DNA of 64,000 nt from Verrucomicrobiota bacterium (GCA_023426435.1 JAFAAS010000053.1:28953-92952); one strand, 5' to 3'. Positions 30,566 to 40,943 are shown, numbered from the stretch's first letter. The notes: a model not told the origin generated them from the letters alone. Made by a program: numbers and translations.

Positions 30566-31561
30566 ATGAAATCCCTGCTACCTTTGGTTGGCGTGTGTTT
30601 GTGCCTGCCGCTCGCGGCGTTCGCTGCGGAGCCGAAAAAAGAATTTATCGAGCGGTTCGATCCGGCGTTCGATGCGCTGGTTGCGGACGACGCGAAGGTG
30701 GAGCGGCTGGCGGAAGGCTTTCGCTGGTCGGAAGGGCCGGTGTGGTATCAGGGCGCGGTGTTGTTTTCCGATGTGCCGGAGAATGTGATTTATCGTTGGG
30801 AAGAAGGGATGACCAAGGCGGAGGTGTTTTTGAAGCCCAGCGGGCTATTGCAGCCGAATCCGGAGTTTCGCGAACCTGGCAGCAATGGACTGACGCTGGA
30901 TCGGCAAGGGCGATTGCTGGTGGCGCAGCACGGCGAGCGGCGGATCGCGCGGTATGAGAATGGGACGTGGACGACGATCGCGGACCGGTTTGAAGGGAAG
31001 CGGTTGAACACGCCGAACGATTTGGCGGTGCGGCGAAGCGGGGAGGTTTATTTCACGGATCCGCCGTATGGATTTAAGGACATTCACGCGTCGTCCTTGA
31101 TGGAGCTGTCGTTCCATGGCGTGTATCGGGTGGGCTTGGACGGGGAGGTGACGTTGCTGACGAAGTCGATGAAGTTTCCCAACGGCATCGCGTTTTCGCC
31201 GGACGAGAAGACGCTCTATGTCGGCTCGACGGAGCATCAGAACGGGCACATCCGGGCCTTCGACGTGGAGGCGGATGGGACGCTATCGAACGAGCGGGTG
31301 TTTTTCGATGCGCGGCCGCTGAGTTCGCGCGAGGCGCCGGGATCGTGCGATGGATTGAAAGTCGATCGTGACGGCAACGTGTGGACCTCGGGTCCGGGCG
31401 GAATCCTCGTGATCAACCCGCAAGGCAAGATGATCGGCCGGATCAACACGGGTGTGCCCACCGCGAATTGCGGGTGGGGCGATGATGGCGGGACGCTTTA
31501 TATCACGGCGAACAAGGCGCTTTTGCGGGTGAAGACGAAGACGAAAGGCGCGGGTTGGTGA
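30566..31561 (+). CDS. secreted SMP-30/gluconolactonase-family lactonase
   Basis: A 331-residue beta-propeller enzyme with a signal peptide (MKSLLPLVGVCLCLPLAAFA). SMP-30 family motifs include EGPVWYQGAVLFSDVPENVI (metal-ligand Glu), SNGLTLDRQGRLLVAQHGER, RLNTPNDLAVRRSGEVYFTD and PNGIAFSPDEKTLYV. The family hydrolyses sugar lactones such as aldono-1,5-lactones using a divalent metal. The ATG at 30566 is chosen because it starts the signal peptide. It precedes the GH115 gene in the same direction, which suggests a role in sugar-acid handling; the exact substrate is not known. Confidence 0.88.
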   Translation: MKSLLPLVGVCLCLPLAAFAAEPKKEFIERFDPAFDALVADDAKVERLAEGFRWSEGPVWYQGAVLFSDVPENVIYRWEEGMTKAEVFLKPSGLLQPNPEFREPGSNGLTLDRQGRLLVAQHGERRIARYENGTWTTIADRFEGKRLNTPNDLAVRRSGEVYFTDPPYGFKDIHASSLMELSFHGVYRVGLDGEVTLLTKSMKFPNGIAFSPDEKTLYVGSTEHQNGHIRAFDVEADGTLSNERVFFDARPLSSREAPGSCDGLKVDRDGNVWTSGPGGILVINPQGKMIGRINTGVPTANCGWGDDGGTLYITANKALLRVKTKTKGAGW

Positions 31562-31806
31562 AGGGCTGGAGGGCGGGTCGAAGCGGCCCGCCCTAGGGTG
31601 AACGCGTGGAAGGAACGGCTTAGCAGCGATGAAAACGCGCGGGCGCGAGGAGCGTTGAAGGAGAACGCGACACGGCGAGCGGGGCGTAGCGGCGTTCGGT
31701 GCGCGCGTGGCGGGGAGAGCTTCGATCCTCCGACTCTGACCTTTGGCATATTGCCCGGTTAAAAAACCGGGCCACCGTGACGATCCAAGATCAACTCCCT
31801 ACTCCT
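31562..31806 (+). other. 245-bp gap before GH115 gene with two hairpins
   Basis: Holds an 8-bp stem AGGGCGGG/CCCGCCCT (31570-31594) just after the lactonase stop and an 8-bp stem GCCCGGTT/AACCGGGC with an AAAA loop (31753-31772). No gene is supported. Either stem could be a terminator or leader structure, but T-tracts are missing. Confidence 0.5.
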
Positions 31807-34764
31807 ATGACGGCATCCCCATCGACCCCGACGTGTGCATCGCCTGCCAGCAGGCTCGTGCTGTGGAAGACTGCGATTTTCGATCGTGCGCGGCGGCGTT
31901 TGCAGCGCGCGACAGGCGTGGCCGCGGCGGCGATCGTGTTGGTGTTCGGCGCGACGAACGTGACGGCGGCGATCGGCGAGCAGCGATTTGTGGAAGCCAA
32001 GCCGATCGCGGGCGGGTTCGTGTTGGCGGCGGGGGGAAAGGTCGCGGCATTGCACGTCGATGAGAGAGAGCCTGCGGGCGTGAAGCGGATTGCGGGACAT
32101 CTGCAAGCGGACGTGGAGCGGGTGACGGGGATCAAGCCGGCGATCGAAAGCGGCGTGCCGAAAGCTCCGGCGATCGTGGTGGGCACGATCGGTTCGGGCG
32201 GGTTGATCGATCAACTGATCGGGGCGGGGAAACTCGACGTGGGAGCGATCGAAGGGAAGTGGGATGCGTTTCTCATCGAGACGGTGGCCAGTCCTTTTCC
32301 GGGCGTGGAGCGGGCGCTGGTGGTGGCGGGTGCGAACAAGCGCGGCGCGATTTACGGCATGTATGAAATATCGGAGCAGATCGGTGTTTCGCCCTGGTAT
32401 TGGTGGGCGGATGTGCCGGTGAAGAAGAGCGATGCGCTTTATGTGAAGCCGGGCCGAGTGGCGGAGCAGTTGCCGGTGGTGCAGTATCGCGGGATCTTCA
32501 TCAACGACGAGGCGCCGGCGTTGACGGGTTGGGTGCACGAGAAATTTGGGAAGTTCGACCACACGTTTTATCAGCACGTGTTCGAGCTGATCCTACGTTT
32601 GCGGGGAAATTATTTGTGGCCCGCGATGTGGCAGCCGCGGGCGTTCATCGATGACGATCCGGAGAATGCGCGACTGGCGGACGAGATGGGCGTGGTGATC
32701 GGCACGACGCATCACGAGCCGATGATGCGGGCGCATGCGGAGTGGGATCGTTATGGCAAAGGCCCCTGGGATTATTCGAAGAACCCGGAGGTGCTGCGCG
32801 AGTTCTGGCGTGGCGGCGTCGACCGGGTGAAGGACAAGGAAATCGTCATTTCGCTCGGCATGCGCGGCGACGGAGACGAGCCGATGAGCGAAGGCGAGAA
32901 TGTGGCGCTGCTCGAGCGGATCGTGAAGGACCAGCGGGTGATTTTGAACGACGTGATGGGCAAGAAGCCGGAGGAGATTCCGCAGCTGTGGGCGCTCTAC
33001 AAGGAAGTGCAGGGTTATTACGAACGCGGCATGCGTGTGCCGGATGACGTGATCCTGCTCTGGTGCGACGACAACTGGGGCAACATCCGCCGCCTGCCGA
33101 CGGCGGAGGAGCGGAAGCGCGCGGGCGGCGCGGGCGTGTATTACCATTTCGACTACGTCGGCGGTCCGCGGAATTACAAATGGCTCAACACCTACCGCAT
33201 CGCGAAAGTGTGGGAGCAGATGAACCTCGCGTGGCAATACGACGCGAACCGGATCTGGATCGTGAACGTGGGGGACATCAAGCCGATGGAGTTTCCGATC
33301 GAGTTCTTCCTGAACATGGCGTGGGCGCCCGGTCGTTGGAATCCGGATACGCTGGCGGACTTCACGACGGAATGGGCGGCGCGGGAGTTTGGCGCGGAGC
33401 ACGCGGCGGAGGTCGCGGCGTTGATCGACGGTTATACGAAGCTGAATGCGCGGCGGAAGCCGGAGATGCTGGCGCCGGATACGTTGAGCTTGGTGAACTA
33501 TCGCGAGGCGGATCGCGTGGTGGCGGAGTGGCGGGATTTGACGGCGCGGGCGGAGACGCTGAGCGCGCGACTGCCGGCGGAGGCGCGCGATGCGTTTTTT
33601 CAGCTGGTGTTGTATCCGGTGAAGGCGAGCGGCGTGGTGCAGGAGATCTACGTCGCGGCGGGCAAGAACCGGCTTTATGGCGTGCAAGGCCGCGCGGCGA
33701 CGAATACGGAGGCGCAGCGGGTGCGCGATCTGTTCGCGTTGGATCAGGAGCTGGTGCGGCAGTATCACTCGCTCGGCGGCGGCCGGTGGAATCACCAGAT
33801 GTCGCAGAGCAAGATGGGTTACACGTATTGGCAGACGCCGAATCTCGAAGTGGCGCCGGCGGTCAGCGAGGCGCATCCGTATGCGGACGCGTCGCCCGCG
33901 ATGGCGATTGAAGGTTCAGAACGTTCGTGGCCGGCGTATGGCTCAGGACGCGCGGTGTTGCCGGCTTTGCATGTTCTCCATGGAGACGCGACGCGTTGGG
34001 TGGAGCTCTTCAATCGCGGACTGAAGTCGTTCGATTATCGGGCGACGGCGGATCAGCCGTGGGTGAAGATTTCGCCGGCGAACGGAAGCGTGAAGGAGAT
34101 CACGCGGCTGGAGATCGGAGTCGATTGGGGGGCGGCGCCGGCGGGAAATTCGACGGCGACGATCACGATCGAGGCGCCGGGACTGCGGCAAACGGTGCAG
34201 TTGCCGGTGGAGAAACCGGACGTGGCGACGCTGGCGGGTTTCGTGGAGGTCGACCGGCATGTTGCGATCGAGGCGCCGCATTTCGCGCGCGCGGTGAATG
34301 CGAGCGGTGTGGAATGGAAGGTGTTGCCGAATTTCGGGCGCACCGTGGGTGGCGTAACGACGTTTCCGGTGCTGGCGGAAGACAGCGTGCCGGGCGGGGC
34401 GTCGCCACATCTTGAATACGACGTGCACCTGACCTCGTCGGGCGAATTGAGCGTCGAGCTGCATTGCGCGCCGTCGCTGGACTTTCAGTCCGGCGAAGGA
34501 TTGCGGCTGGCGGTGTCGTTCGACGATCAGGAGCCGCAGATTGTTAAACTCGATACGTGGGCGACGCTGCAGACCTGGGAGCAATCGGTGGGCGATGGCG
34601 TTCGCCGCGTGGTCACGAAGCACACGGTCGCAAGGCCGGGGAAGCACGTGTTGAAAGTGTGGCGGGTGTCGCCGGGCGTGGTGCTGGAGCGCGTGATCAT
34701 CGACGCGGGCGGAGTGCGTCCGAGTTATCTCGGGCCGGTCGAGAGTCCGCGGGCGAAGATGTGA
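31807..34764 (+). CDS. secreted GH115 xylan alpha-1,2-glucuronidase
   Basis: A 985-residue enzyme with a long signal peptide ending near ATNVTAA (about residue 54). GH115 features: N-terminal GH20-like domain (TGIKPAIESG), GANKRGAIYGMYEISEQIGV, PWYWWADVPVKK, a TIM-barrel core with LRLRGNYLWPAMWQPRAF, GTTHHEPMMRAHAEW and VILLWCDDNWGNIRRLP, then the helical region and a C-terminal beta domain. The family removes (4-O-methyl)glucuronic acid from internal and terminal xylose of glucuronoxylan. The ATG at 31807 is preferred over an upstream in-frame start because it begins the signal peptide. Supplies the likely substrate for the uronate and demethylation genes downstream. Confidence 0.93.
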   Translation: MTASPSTPTCASPASRLVLWKTAIFDRARRRLQRATGVAAAAIVLVFGATNVTAAIGEQRFVEAKPIAGGFVLAAGGKVAALHVDEREPAGVKRIAGHLQADVERVTGIKPAIESGVPKAPAIVVGTIGSGGLIDQLIGAGKLDVGAIEGKWDAFLIETVASPFPGVERALVVAGANKRGAIYGMYEISEQIGVSPWYWWADVPVKKSDALYVKPGRVAEQLPVVQYRGIFINDEAPALTGWVHEKFGKFDHTFYQHVFELILRLRGNYLWPAMWQPRAFIDDDPENARLADEMGVVIGTTHHEPMMRAHAEWDRYGKGPWDYSKNPEVLREFWRGGVDRVKDKEIVISLGMRGDGDEPMSEGENVALLERIVKDQRVILNDVMGKKPEEIPQLWALYKEVQGYYERGMRVPDDVILLWCDDNWGNIRRLPTAEERKRAGGAGVYYHFDYVGGPRNYKWLNTYRIAKVWEQMNLAWQYDANRIWIVNVGDIKPMEFPIEFFLNMAWAPGRWNPDTLADFTTEWAAREFGAEHAAEVAALIDGYTKLNARRKPEMLAPDTLSLVNYREADRVVAEWRDLTARAETLSARLPAEARDAFFQLVLYPVKASGVVQEIYVAAGKNRLYGVQGRAATNTEAQRVRDLFALDQELVRQYHSLGGGRWNHQMSQSKMGYTYWQTPNLEVAPAVSEAHPYADASPAMAIEGSERSWPAYGSGRAVLPALHVLHGDATRWVELFNRGLKSFDYRATADQPWVKISPANGSVKEITRLEIGVDWGAAPAGNSTATITIEAPGLRQTVQLPVEKPDVATLAGFVEVDRHVAIEAPHFARAVNASGVEWKVLPNFGRTVGGVTTFPVLAEDSVPGGASPHLEYDVHLTSSGELSVELHCAPSLDFQSGEGLRLAVSFDDQEPQIVKLDTWATLQTWEQSVGDGVRRVVTKHTVARPGKHVLKVWRVSPGVVLERVIIDAGGVRPSYLGPVESPRAKM

Positions 34765-34789
34765 CGGTGCGCGAGTGTGACGTTGAAGC

Positions 34790-34815
34790 AGAGCGGGCTC
34801 AGGCCCGCTCTTTTC
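34790..34815. terminator. rho-independent terminator after GH115 gene
   Basis: Stem AGAGCGGGC/GCCCGCTCT with loop TCAG, followed by TTTTC on the plus strand. It lies between the convergent GH115 and secreted-repeat-protein genes. Confidence 0.8.
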
Positions 34816-34824
34816 TTTGTTCGC

Positions 34825-37041
34825 TTAGTCGGCGTCGTAAACTTCCACCAATACGACGCCGGTGCCGGAAGCCTTGTCTCGGGCGATGAAGCTATAGACG
34901 CCCGGTTTGAGCGTCACCAGCAAGCCGGCGGACGTGGTATCCGCGGAGTCGTAGGGGGTCGCTCCGATTCGCGCGCCGGTTGCGGAGACCAATGCGGCGG
35001 CTCCTTCATCGCCCCAGTTGTCGTTGGTTGCGGCGATGATGTTTCCGTGACTCGCATCGTGGAGTTGAATCGTGGGGTCGGGAAGGACTTCGGATGCGCC
35101 CACTCCCAGCTTCGACAAGGTGGGGCCGACCGCGCGCAACAGCAGCCGCTTCGGGGCCTTGCCGGTGACGACGAATCCGCCGATCGCCACGTTGTTTCCC
35201 GTGGAGGAGAACGCGCGCGTCGCGATGCTCATGAAGCGCGAATCGGCCGACGAACCTTCGGTGTCGTAAACCTCGAGCAACACGATGCCGGAACTCGATC
35301 CTTTGCCGTTCACCACGAAGCTGTAGACGCCGGGTTCCAGGGTGAGCAGCAGGGCCGAGGATCGAAGATCGCTGCCGGCGAGGGCCGCGGCGCCGAGGCG
35401 CTGGGCCAGATCGGGGATTTCGTGCCCATTGTCGGCGTCGGCCCAGTTGTCGTTTTCAGCCACGACCTCATTGCCGCGGTGAGCGGCGTGCACGCGGACG
35501 ATCGGGTCGTCGAGTAACTCGCTCGTCGGCAAGCCCTGACTCACGAGGCTGGGGCCGACGGCGCGGATCAACACGCGCTTCGGATTGCTGCCCTTGACGA
35601 CAAAACCACCGATGGTGACCGCGTTGCCAGGACCGCAGTAGGCGCGGGTGGCGATGCTCGCGAAGCGGGTGCTGGCGGCGATGCTTTGGGAAACGCCCGC
35701 GAACTCGATCGTTCGCGGGGAGGTCGACAAGGCGGCGACGCGCCGGTTGGCGCTGCGCATGAGGGAAGCGGCGGCCGGAGGTTGGAGCGTCGCGGTGACG
35801 GTGCGGGCCGCGACATCCAACGCGATGCTGAGCTGCTGTCCCGCGCGCGTGGTGAAGGTGCCGGTGCCGTCCGGGTTGATTGTTCCGGAGGCCTCGTCGA
35901 CGAAGTCGGGGGTAACGACCACGGCCTGGACGGAGCCGTCGTATCCGACGATTACATACAAGTCTCCCTGCGCGGTTCCCAGCGCGACGGCGGTGAAGAA
36001 GTCGCCGGAGAGGTTGGTCAGCGCACCGGTGCGGGGAAATGCTCCGGAAAGAGACTGGCTGGCTCCCTGGACTTCGCCCTGGACCACCCGCACTCCCTGG
36101 CTGGGGGCGGTGATGGAGCCGTTGATGATGAACGGTTCCTTTGCTCCGCCTGCGCCCACGGCTTCAACGGGGAAGCTAAAAGAGCCGTCGGCTGCGAAAC
36201 TCAGTTTCGCGACGATCGCTTTCTCCTGCGAAGGCAGAAATCCGATGAAGCGGGAGGTGTTTCCGGCAAAAATGGCCCAGCCGCCGCCGTCGGAAAACGT
36301 GCCGAAATATGAACCCGAGTAAACGATGGGCTCTGCGCTCGGCGGGTATCGCACGAACACCATGACGAGATTGCTGGTGAGCGTGCCGCCCTCGTAGGTA
36401 GCCACGCAGCGATAACGGCTGCCGTTCAACAGGTCGTTTACCGAGGCGATCTTCAACCGATTCGTTTGGGTTGCGGAATACGGCGGTTCGTCCTGCAAAT
36501 TTTCCCAGGTGAAGCCCAGGTCGCGGGAGGTTTGCCATTGCCAGGAGGTGACACCCTCAGCCACGTGAAAGACCAGGTAAGTATCGAGTCCGGCCTGCAC
36601 GGGATTCGATATGGGCTGCTCGAGAATTTTGGGCGCAGTGGCTGGATTCACCACGAGCGGAACCTGGAAGGTCGACGGTGTGCCGCCCGCGGCAGGAGTA
36701 TAGGTTGCGGTGAGCGTATGAGTTCCTGGCGGCAGGACGGTGCCGAGGGCAGGGTGGTAGGTGAGCGTGCCGACAGCGCCATTGTTGAGGCGAGCGCTGA
36801 GGTGGGCTTCGGAAAGAGGCGTTCCCTCGGTGATGGGATGAGCGGGGGGCAGCCAAAAGATGGGTCCGTCCAACAAACCCGTTTGGGCGAATGACGCGCC
36901 GGCCCATGTGCTGAACAGGATCAGCATCAGGTGCAGCGCGCGGCGGGCGGGGCGCAGTTGGGCGAAATCAGGTTTCAAGGAACGATCGCTGGAGCTCATC
37001 GTAGGCGGGCCATCACACGGGGCGTCGTTGGAGCAGGGCAA
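34825..37041 (-). CDS. secreted Ig-like/verrucomicrobial repeat protein
   Basis: A 738-residue exported protein of unknown function. A signal peptide lies in the segment RRALHLMLILFSTWAGASFA; the start may be 37041 or the ATG at 36999. After it come a bacterial Ig-like/MBG-type segment (LTYHPALGTVLPPGTHTLTA), an Ig-type domain (about 150-235), a beta-rich middle and two C-terminal repeats of about 130 residues (about 480-605 and 610-738). Each repeat starts FASIATRA or FMSIATRA and contains IGGFVVxGxxPKRxLxRAVG and a LEVYD end. These C-terminal repeats are common in large Verrucomicrobiota surface proteins. Possibly a surface or binding protein of the xylan locus. Confidence 0.75.
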   Translation of the reverse strand: MPCSNDAPCDGPPTMSSSDRSLKPDFAQLRPARRALHLMLILFSTWAGASFAQTGLLDGPIFWLPPAHPITEGTPLSEAHLSARLNNGAVGTLTYHPALGTVLPPGTHTLTATYTPAAGGTPSTFQVPLVVNPATAPKILEQPISNPVQAGLDTYLVFHVAEGVTSWQWQTSRDLGFTWENLQDEPPYSATQTNRLKIASVNDLLNGSRYRCVATYEGGTLTSNLVMVFVRYPPSAEPIVYSGSYFGTFSDGGGWAIFAGNTSRFIGFLPSQEKAIVAKLSFAADGSFSFPVEAVGAGGAKEPFIINGSITAPSQGVRVVQGEVQGASQSLSGAFPRTGALTNLSGDFFTAVALGTAQGDLYVIVGYDGSVQAVVVTPDFVDEASGTINPDGTGTFTTRAGQQLSIALDVAARTVTATLQPPAAASLMRSANRRVAALSTSPRTIEFAGVSQSIAASTRFASIATRAYCGPGNAVTIGGFVVKGSNPKRVLIRAVGPSLVSQGLPTSELLDDPIVRVHAAHRGNEVVAENDNWADADNGHEIPDLAQRLGAAALAGSDLRSSALLLTLEPGVYSFVVNGKGSSSGIVLLEVYDTEGSSADSRFMSIATRAFSSTGNNVAIGGFVVTGKAPKRLLLRAVGPTLSKLGVGASEVLPDPTIQLHDASHGNIIAATNDNWGDEGAAALVSATGARIGATPYDSADTTSAGLLVTLKPGVYSFIARDKASGTGVVLVEVYDAD

Positions 37042-37157
37042 GATCTTTGCAGCGCGTCTGCGGTTGGTCGCGGGAAGGTCGCGGTGGGGAAATAAAAAGC
37101 GCCCGCGGCTTGGGGCCGCGGGCGCTGAGTGGTTCGAGCTACGTTAGCTTCGGGAGA

Positions 37158-40100
37158 TTAGAAGCTGAACGTGTTCGTGATTTGCCAGGTGCGGGACGGG
37201 GCGATGCGCCACGCTGCGACCGTGCCGTCGGGCTGGGTCGTGAGCGGGATCAGGCCCTTGCCGGAGAAGGCATCGCGCACGTTGAGCTGGATGCGCCAGT
37301 CGATCTTATCGGTGAGCTGGCGACGGTAGCCGACCCAGAAGTCGACGGCGTCCTCGGACGGCCCGAAGTAGGGATTGGCGAGGTCGAACGTGATGATGCC
37401 GGCCTGGTTGGTGTGTTCCGGACGGTAGCCGATGGCGATCTTGTCCTGCCAGCGATAGCCGACGCCCGCGGTGACGCCCTTCAGCAGCCCTTCGGTGAAG
37501 TCGTAGCTGCTGATGACGTTGAAGCGCCACTTGCGGAGCTCGGGCGAGGCGTTGCCTTCGCTCAAGCGGGTGCGGGAGTAGTCGCTGTAGAAGTTTCCGT
37601 TCCACGAGTTGCGGATCGCGTTGCCCGCGCCGCCGCTCCAGATGCGGAGGTCACCGGCCGCGCCGAGCATGGCGTTGTTGACGATCTCAACGAGCTCGAT
37701 GATCGCAGCGCCGCCGACGTTGTTGCGGACGGCCTGCACCTTGGCGGCGTTGGCCGTGATGCGCCAGTTCGGCGTCGGGTTGGCGGTGAACTCGAACTCG
37801 TAGCCCTTCGAGACGGTGTCTTCGGTGAGCGTGAGGTTCGCCGGGGCGTTGTAGGTGTGGTTCTGCACCGCGTTGATGTTGGTGAAGTTCCACGCCGAGT
37901 AGTAAGCGGCCGGAACGGCTGCCTGGAGGGCGCGCCAGCCCGCGACGGCCTGCTGCTTGAAGGCTTCGGCCTGTTCCGCGGTCTGCATCTGGCCGTTCAC
38001 GACGATCGGGTCGTAGGTGTAGTGCCAGGAGCGGGACGGATCGTTGGCCGTCGACATGTCACCCGTGACGCCGAGGTTGTGGGTGAAGACGTCGGCGTAG
38101 TTGGAGCCCCAGCTCATGAAGCCGCCGAGGAACCAGGTGTTGAGACCGGCGGTGCTCGAGGCGTCCTTCACGGAGCTCTCATACTTGTTCACCTTCAGCG
38201 AGTATTTGCCGTCCTTCGTCGCGATGAGGATACCGCGATCGATGGTGGAGCCGCTCGGAAGGGGCAGCGGGTTGCCGTAAACGTCGTTACGGGTGCCGGA
38301 GACCTGGAAGTTCTGCGACTTGTTGTAGTAGAAGTTGATGTCGACGAGCGGGATGCGGCCGCCAACCAACTTGTCGAGCTTGGCGACGATGCTCCAGCTG
38401 GGCGAGTTCACCTCGTAGGTCTGCTGGGGCAGGTCGGGCAGGCGGTAGCTGTCGAAGTTCACCGCGCCGCGGGTCTCGGAAGCGTTCATCTGCCACGACT
38501 TGATGCGGTCCTGGCGGATGCCATACATGCCGACGACGGCGCCGTCCCAGAAGTAGGACTGGAGCACGAGTGCGCGGGATTCGGAGGTTTTCTTCTGCAA
38601 CGTGGCGCCGGTGGTGAGGGCCTTCTCGTCGCCCTTTTCGGCGCTGAGGATCCGCACGGGCGTGTTGGTCCAGCCGACGTAGTTGTCGGGGTTTTCCGAC
38701 TGCGTGGAGATCTGGCCGTTGAGCGGGTTGGTCCAGCTGGCGGCGGGATCGACGCCGGTCGCGTTCCAGGTGGAGTTGAAGTTCCACATGTTCACGGACG
38801 ACGGCATGTCGATCGTGGTGGACGCGCGCGGGATGTAAGCGCCGGCGGCGCCGCTGCGATTCATCAACGAGTCGCCGAGATAGACGACCGGGTTGATGGT
38901 GCGGATGTTTTCGTCGATGTTGAGGTTCGGATTGGTGCTCACGTAGCGGGCGTAGTCCGAATCCGTGCCCCAGCGCATGAAGCTGCGGCCGTCCTGCTTG
39001 AAGCTGTCGCGCATATACATGCCGCTCAGCGTGTGACGGCCGAGGAGCTTGAGCATCCAGTTGCCGGTGTTCTTTTCGTCGAAGTCGTGATCGACGAAGA
39101 GATTCAGGCGGGAGGCCTCGCGGTCGACGTCGCGGCGGTTGTTGCCGTAGATGCCGGAGTCGCTGATGAACGGACGGCCGAGGTTGGGATTGGCGGTGCC
39201 GTCGAGGCCGTGGGTGTTGAGGTCGATGAAGATACCGGCCTTCTGGTCGGTGATCAGCTGGAGCTGGCCGGCGCTGTAGTTGAGGCGGTCATACGCGACT
39301 TCGAAACCGACCTTCTGGTCGAAGTAGGTCTGCGAGAGGCTGATGTTGAAGTTATCGAAATCCTGCCACTCCTTCTTCAGGTCTCCGTCGAGGAGGTTGT
39401 TGTAGAAGTCGAAGATCGAGGCGTCGGTGAGCGTGGGGTTCTTGTAGAGACCCCACTGGCTCCACTCGAGGCCGGCGTCGGCGGCGTATTGGACATAGTT
39501 GTCCACCGAAACGCGGCGCGAGTAGGGGAGAGCGAGGCCGCCATCGATCGCGCCGGCGGTGTTGATGCCGCGGATGAGGGCGAACTCGGAGAGCTCGACC
39601 TTGCCGGGCGTGGTGGTGCCGGGCTGGAAGAAGCCGAGCATGCCGCCGAAGCTTTGGGCGAAGTTGCCCACCCACGGATTGTAGTAGGGATTGTTGCCGC
39701 CAACGCCCGGATAGTCGGCGTAGCCGCCGGGGACGGCGCGGGTGCGGGACGCGGCGCCGTAACCTTCCGGATAGTAGATATCCTGGCGGCCCTGCGCGTC
39801 GAGCGTGGGCAGGTAGTGCGCGTTGTTGTCCTGCACGGTGCGCGGGTTGTAGGTCGCCTTGTTCATGTTATTGAACCAGGGATTGACGTAGTCGATCGGC
39901 GTGATGACGCGGGGATTGTTGCTCCGCACCTCGCCGAACTCGGCATACGTTTTCAACGTGGTCCGGATGCCGTTGCGGTTGAGGAAGTCGGGCTCCCAGC
40001 GAGCGGTGCCGAACACGCGCTTGTCGAGGCTGTGCGCGGGCTTCTGACGATACTTTTCGTCGTTGCGCAGGAGGACGAGGCGCACGGCGAGTTCGTTGTC

Positions 40101-40760
40101 GATCAGCTCGCGATTGATGTCGAGGACGGCGCGGTTGCTGCCGTAGCTGCCGTAGCGCAGCTCGAGCTCGTTCATGTTGCGGAACTGCGCGGTCTTCGTC
40201 GACGTGTTGATGATGCCCGCGGGGCTGCCCATGCCGAAGAGGATCGAGTTGGGGCCGCGCTGCATGTCGACGCGATCGACGTTGTAGCCATCCCACGGGA
40301 TGTCGGACATGAAGAAGTTGCGGGTGTTGTCCGCACTCGTCAGGCCGCGCACGCGGGTGTTGGTGTTGGGCGTGGTGAACGTGCCACCTTCGTCCTGCAC
40401 GCCGGAACGCGCGCCGACGAAGTTGCCCTGCAAGCTGCCGACCTCGGTGTTGGTCGTGTATTGCAGCAGCGTCTTGCTGTCGGTCGCCGCGGTGTCGCGC
40501 AGGAACTCCGACGTCACGACGCTGATGGCGGAGCCGACGTCGCGAAGTTCGGTGTTGATGCGGGTGCCCGCGAGACTGGTCGTGGCGAGGTAGCCGGTGC
40601 TTTCACTGGCGGAAACCTCGAACGGGGACAGCACGATAAGATCGCCTTCGACCTCGAGGGAGGACGAGGGCGTGGTTTCCTGCGCCGGCGCGAATCCGGC
40701 GGCGAGCAGGAATGCTGACAACGTCGCCATGGAGCGACGCATCGGGGTGTTTATTCTCAT
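37158..40760 (-). CDS. large TonB-dependent outer-membrane receptor
   Basis: A 1200-residue receptor with a signal peptide (MRRSMATLSAFLLAAGFAPA region), the N-terminal VLSPFEVSASESTGYLATT segment typical of Opitutaceae receptors, a plug domain (about 60-190, TRINTELRDVGSAISVVTSE) and a long 22-strand barrel ending in TNTFSF with the terminal aromatic residue. No SusD-like partner is adjacent, as is usual in this phylum. Its place beside the LacI regulator and between GH115 and UxuA suggests uptake of xylan-derived (methylglucurono)oligosaccharides. The ATG at 40760 starts the signal peptide; a longer frame to 40961 has no support. Confidence 0.92.
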   Translation of the reverse strand: MRINTPMRRSMATLSAFLLAAGFAPAQETTPSSSLEVEGDLIVLSPFEVSASESTGYLATTSLAGTRINTELRDVGSAISVVTSEFLRDTAATDSKTLLQYTTNTEVGSLQGNFVGARSGVQDEGGTFTTPNTNTRVRGLTSADNTRNFFMSDIPWDGYNVDRVDMQRGPNSILFGMGSPAGIINTSTKTAQFRNMNELELRYGSYGSNRAVLDINRELIDNELAVRLVLLRNDEKYRQKPAHSLDKRVFGTARWEPDFLNRNGIRTTLKTYAEFGEVRSNNPRVITPIDYVNPWFNNMNKATYNPRTVQDNNAHYLPTLDAQGRQDIYYPEGYGAASRTRAVPGGYADYPGVGGNNPYYNPWVGNFAQSFGGMLGFFQPGTTTPGKVELSEFALIRGINTAGAIDGGLALPYSRRVSVDNYVQYAADAGLEWSQWGLYKNPTLTDASIFDFYNNLLDGDLKKEWQDFDNFNISLSQTYFDQKVGFEVAYDRLNYSAGQLQLITDQKAGIFIDLNTHGLDGTANPNLGRPFISDSGIYGNNRRDVDREASRLNLFVDHDFDEKNTGNWMLKLLGRHTLSGMYMRDSFKQDGRSFMRWGTDSDYARYVSTNPNLNIDENIRTINPVVYLGDSLMNRSGAAGAYIPRASTTIDMPSSVNMWNFNSTWNATGVDPAASWTNPLNGQISTQSENPDNYVGWTNTPVRILSAEKGDEKALTTGATLQKKTSESRALVLQSYFWDGAVVGMYGIRQDRIKSWQMNASETRGAVNFDSYRLPDLPQQTYEVNSPSWSIVAKLDKLVGGRIPLVDINFYYNKSQNFQVSGTRNDVYGNPLPLPSGSTIDRGILIATKDGKYSLKVNKYESSVKDASSTAGLNTWFLGGFMSWGSNYADVFTHNLGVTGDMSTANDPSRSWHYTYDPIVVNGQMQTAEQAEAFKQQAVAGWRALQAAVPAAYYSAWNFTNINAVQNHTYNAPANLTLTEDTVSKGYEFEFTANPTPNWRITANAAKVQAVRNNVGGAAIIELVEIVNNAMLGAAGDLRIWSGGAGNAIRNSWNGNFYSDYSRTRLSEGNASPELRKWRFNVISSYDFTEGLLKGVTAGVGYRWQDKIAIGYRPEHTNQAGIITFDLANPYFGPSEDAVDFWVGYRRQLTDKIDWRIQLNVRDAFSGKGLIPLTTQPDGTVAAWRIAPSRTWQITNTFSF

Positions 40761-40943
40761 TACGGTTTGGTTTGGTTTGTTGGTCGAAGCGCACCGGCAG
40801 CCGGCCGGAACGCTTAAAGTTTGAGGTGAGTCGCACGAAGCTCCTCGGATCCGCCCTTGGCCGCGGCCCGTTGGAGCGATGAGACAGAGCTGGAGGAGCG
40901 AAGAGAGCGAGTTCGAAGCATGGGGCGTAACACGACGAGTGTA

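Noticed and set aside
37047..40718. A 1223-codon open frame on the plus strand opposite the TonB receptor
   Set aside because: Antisense to a full-length receptor, low complexity (Val, Asp, Gly, Arg), no signal or domain.
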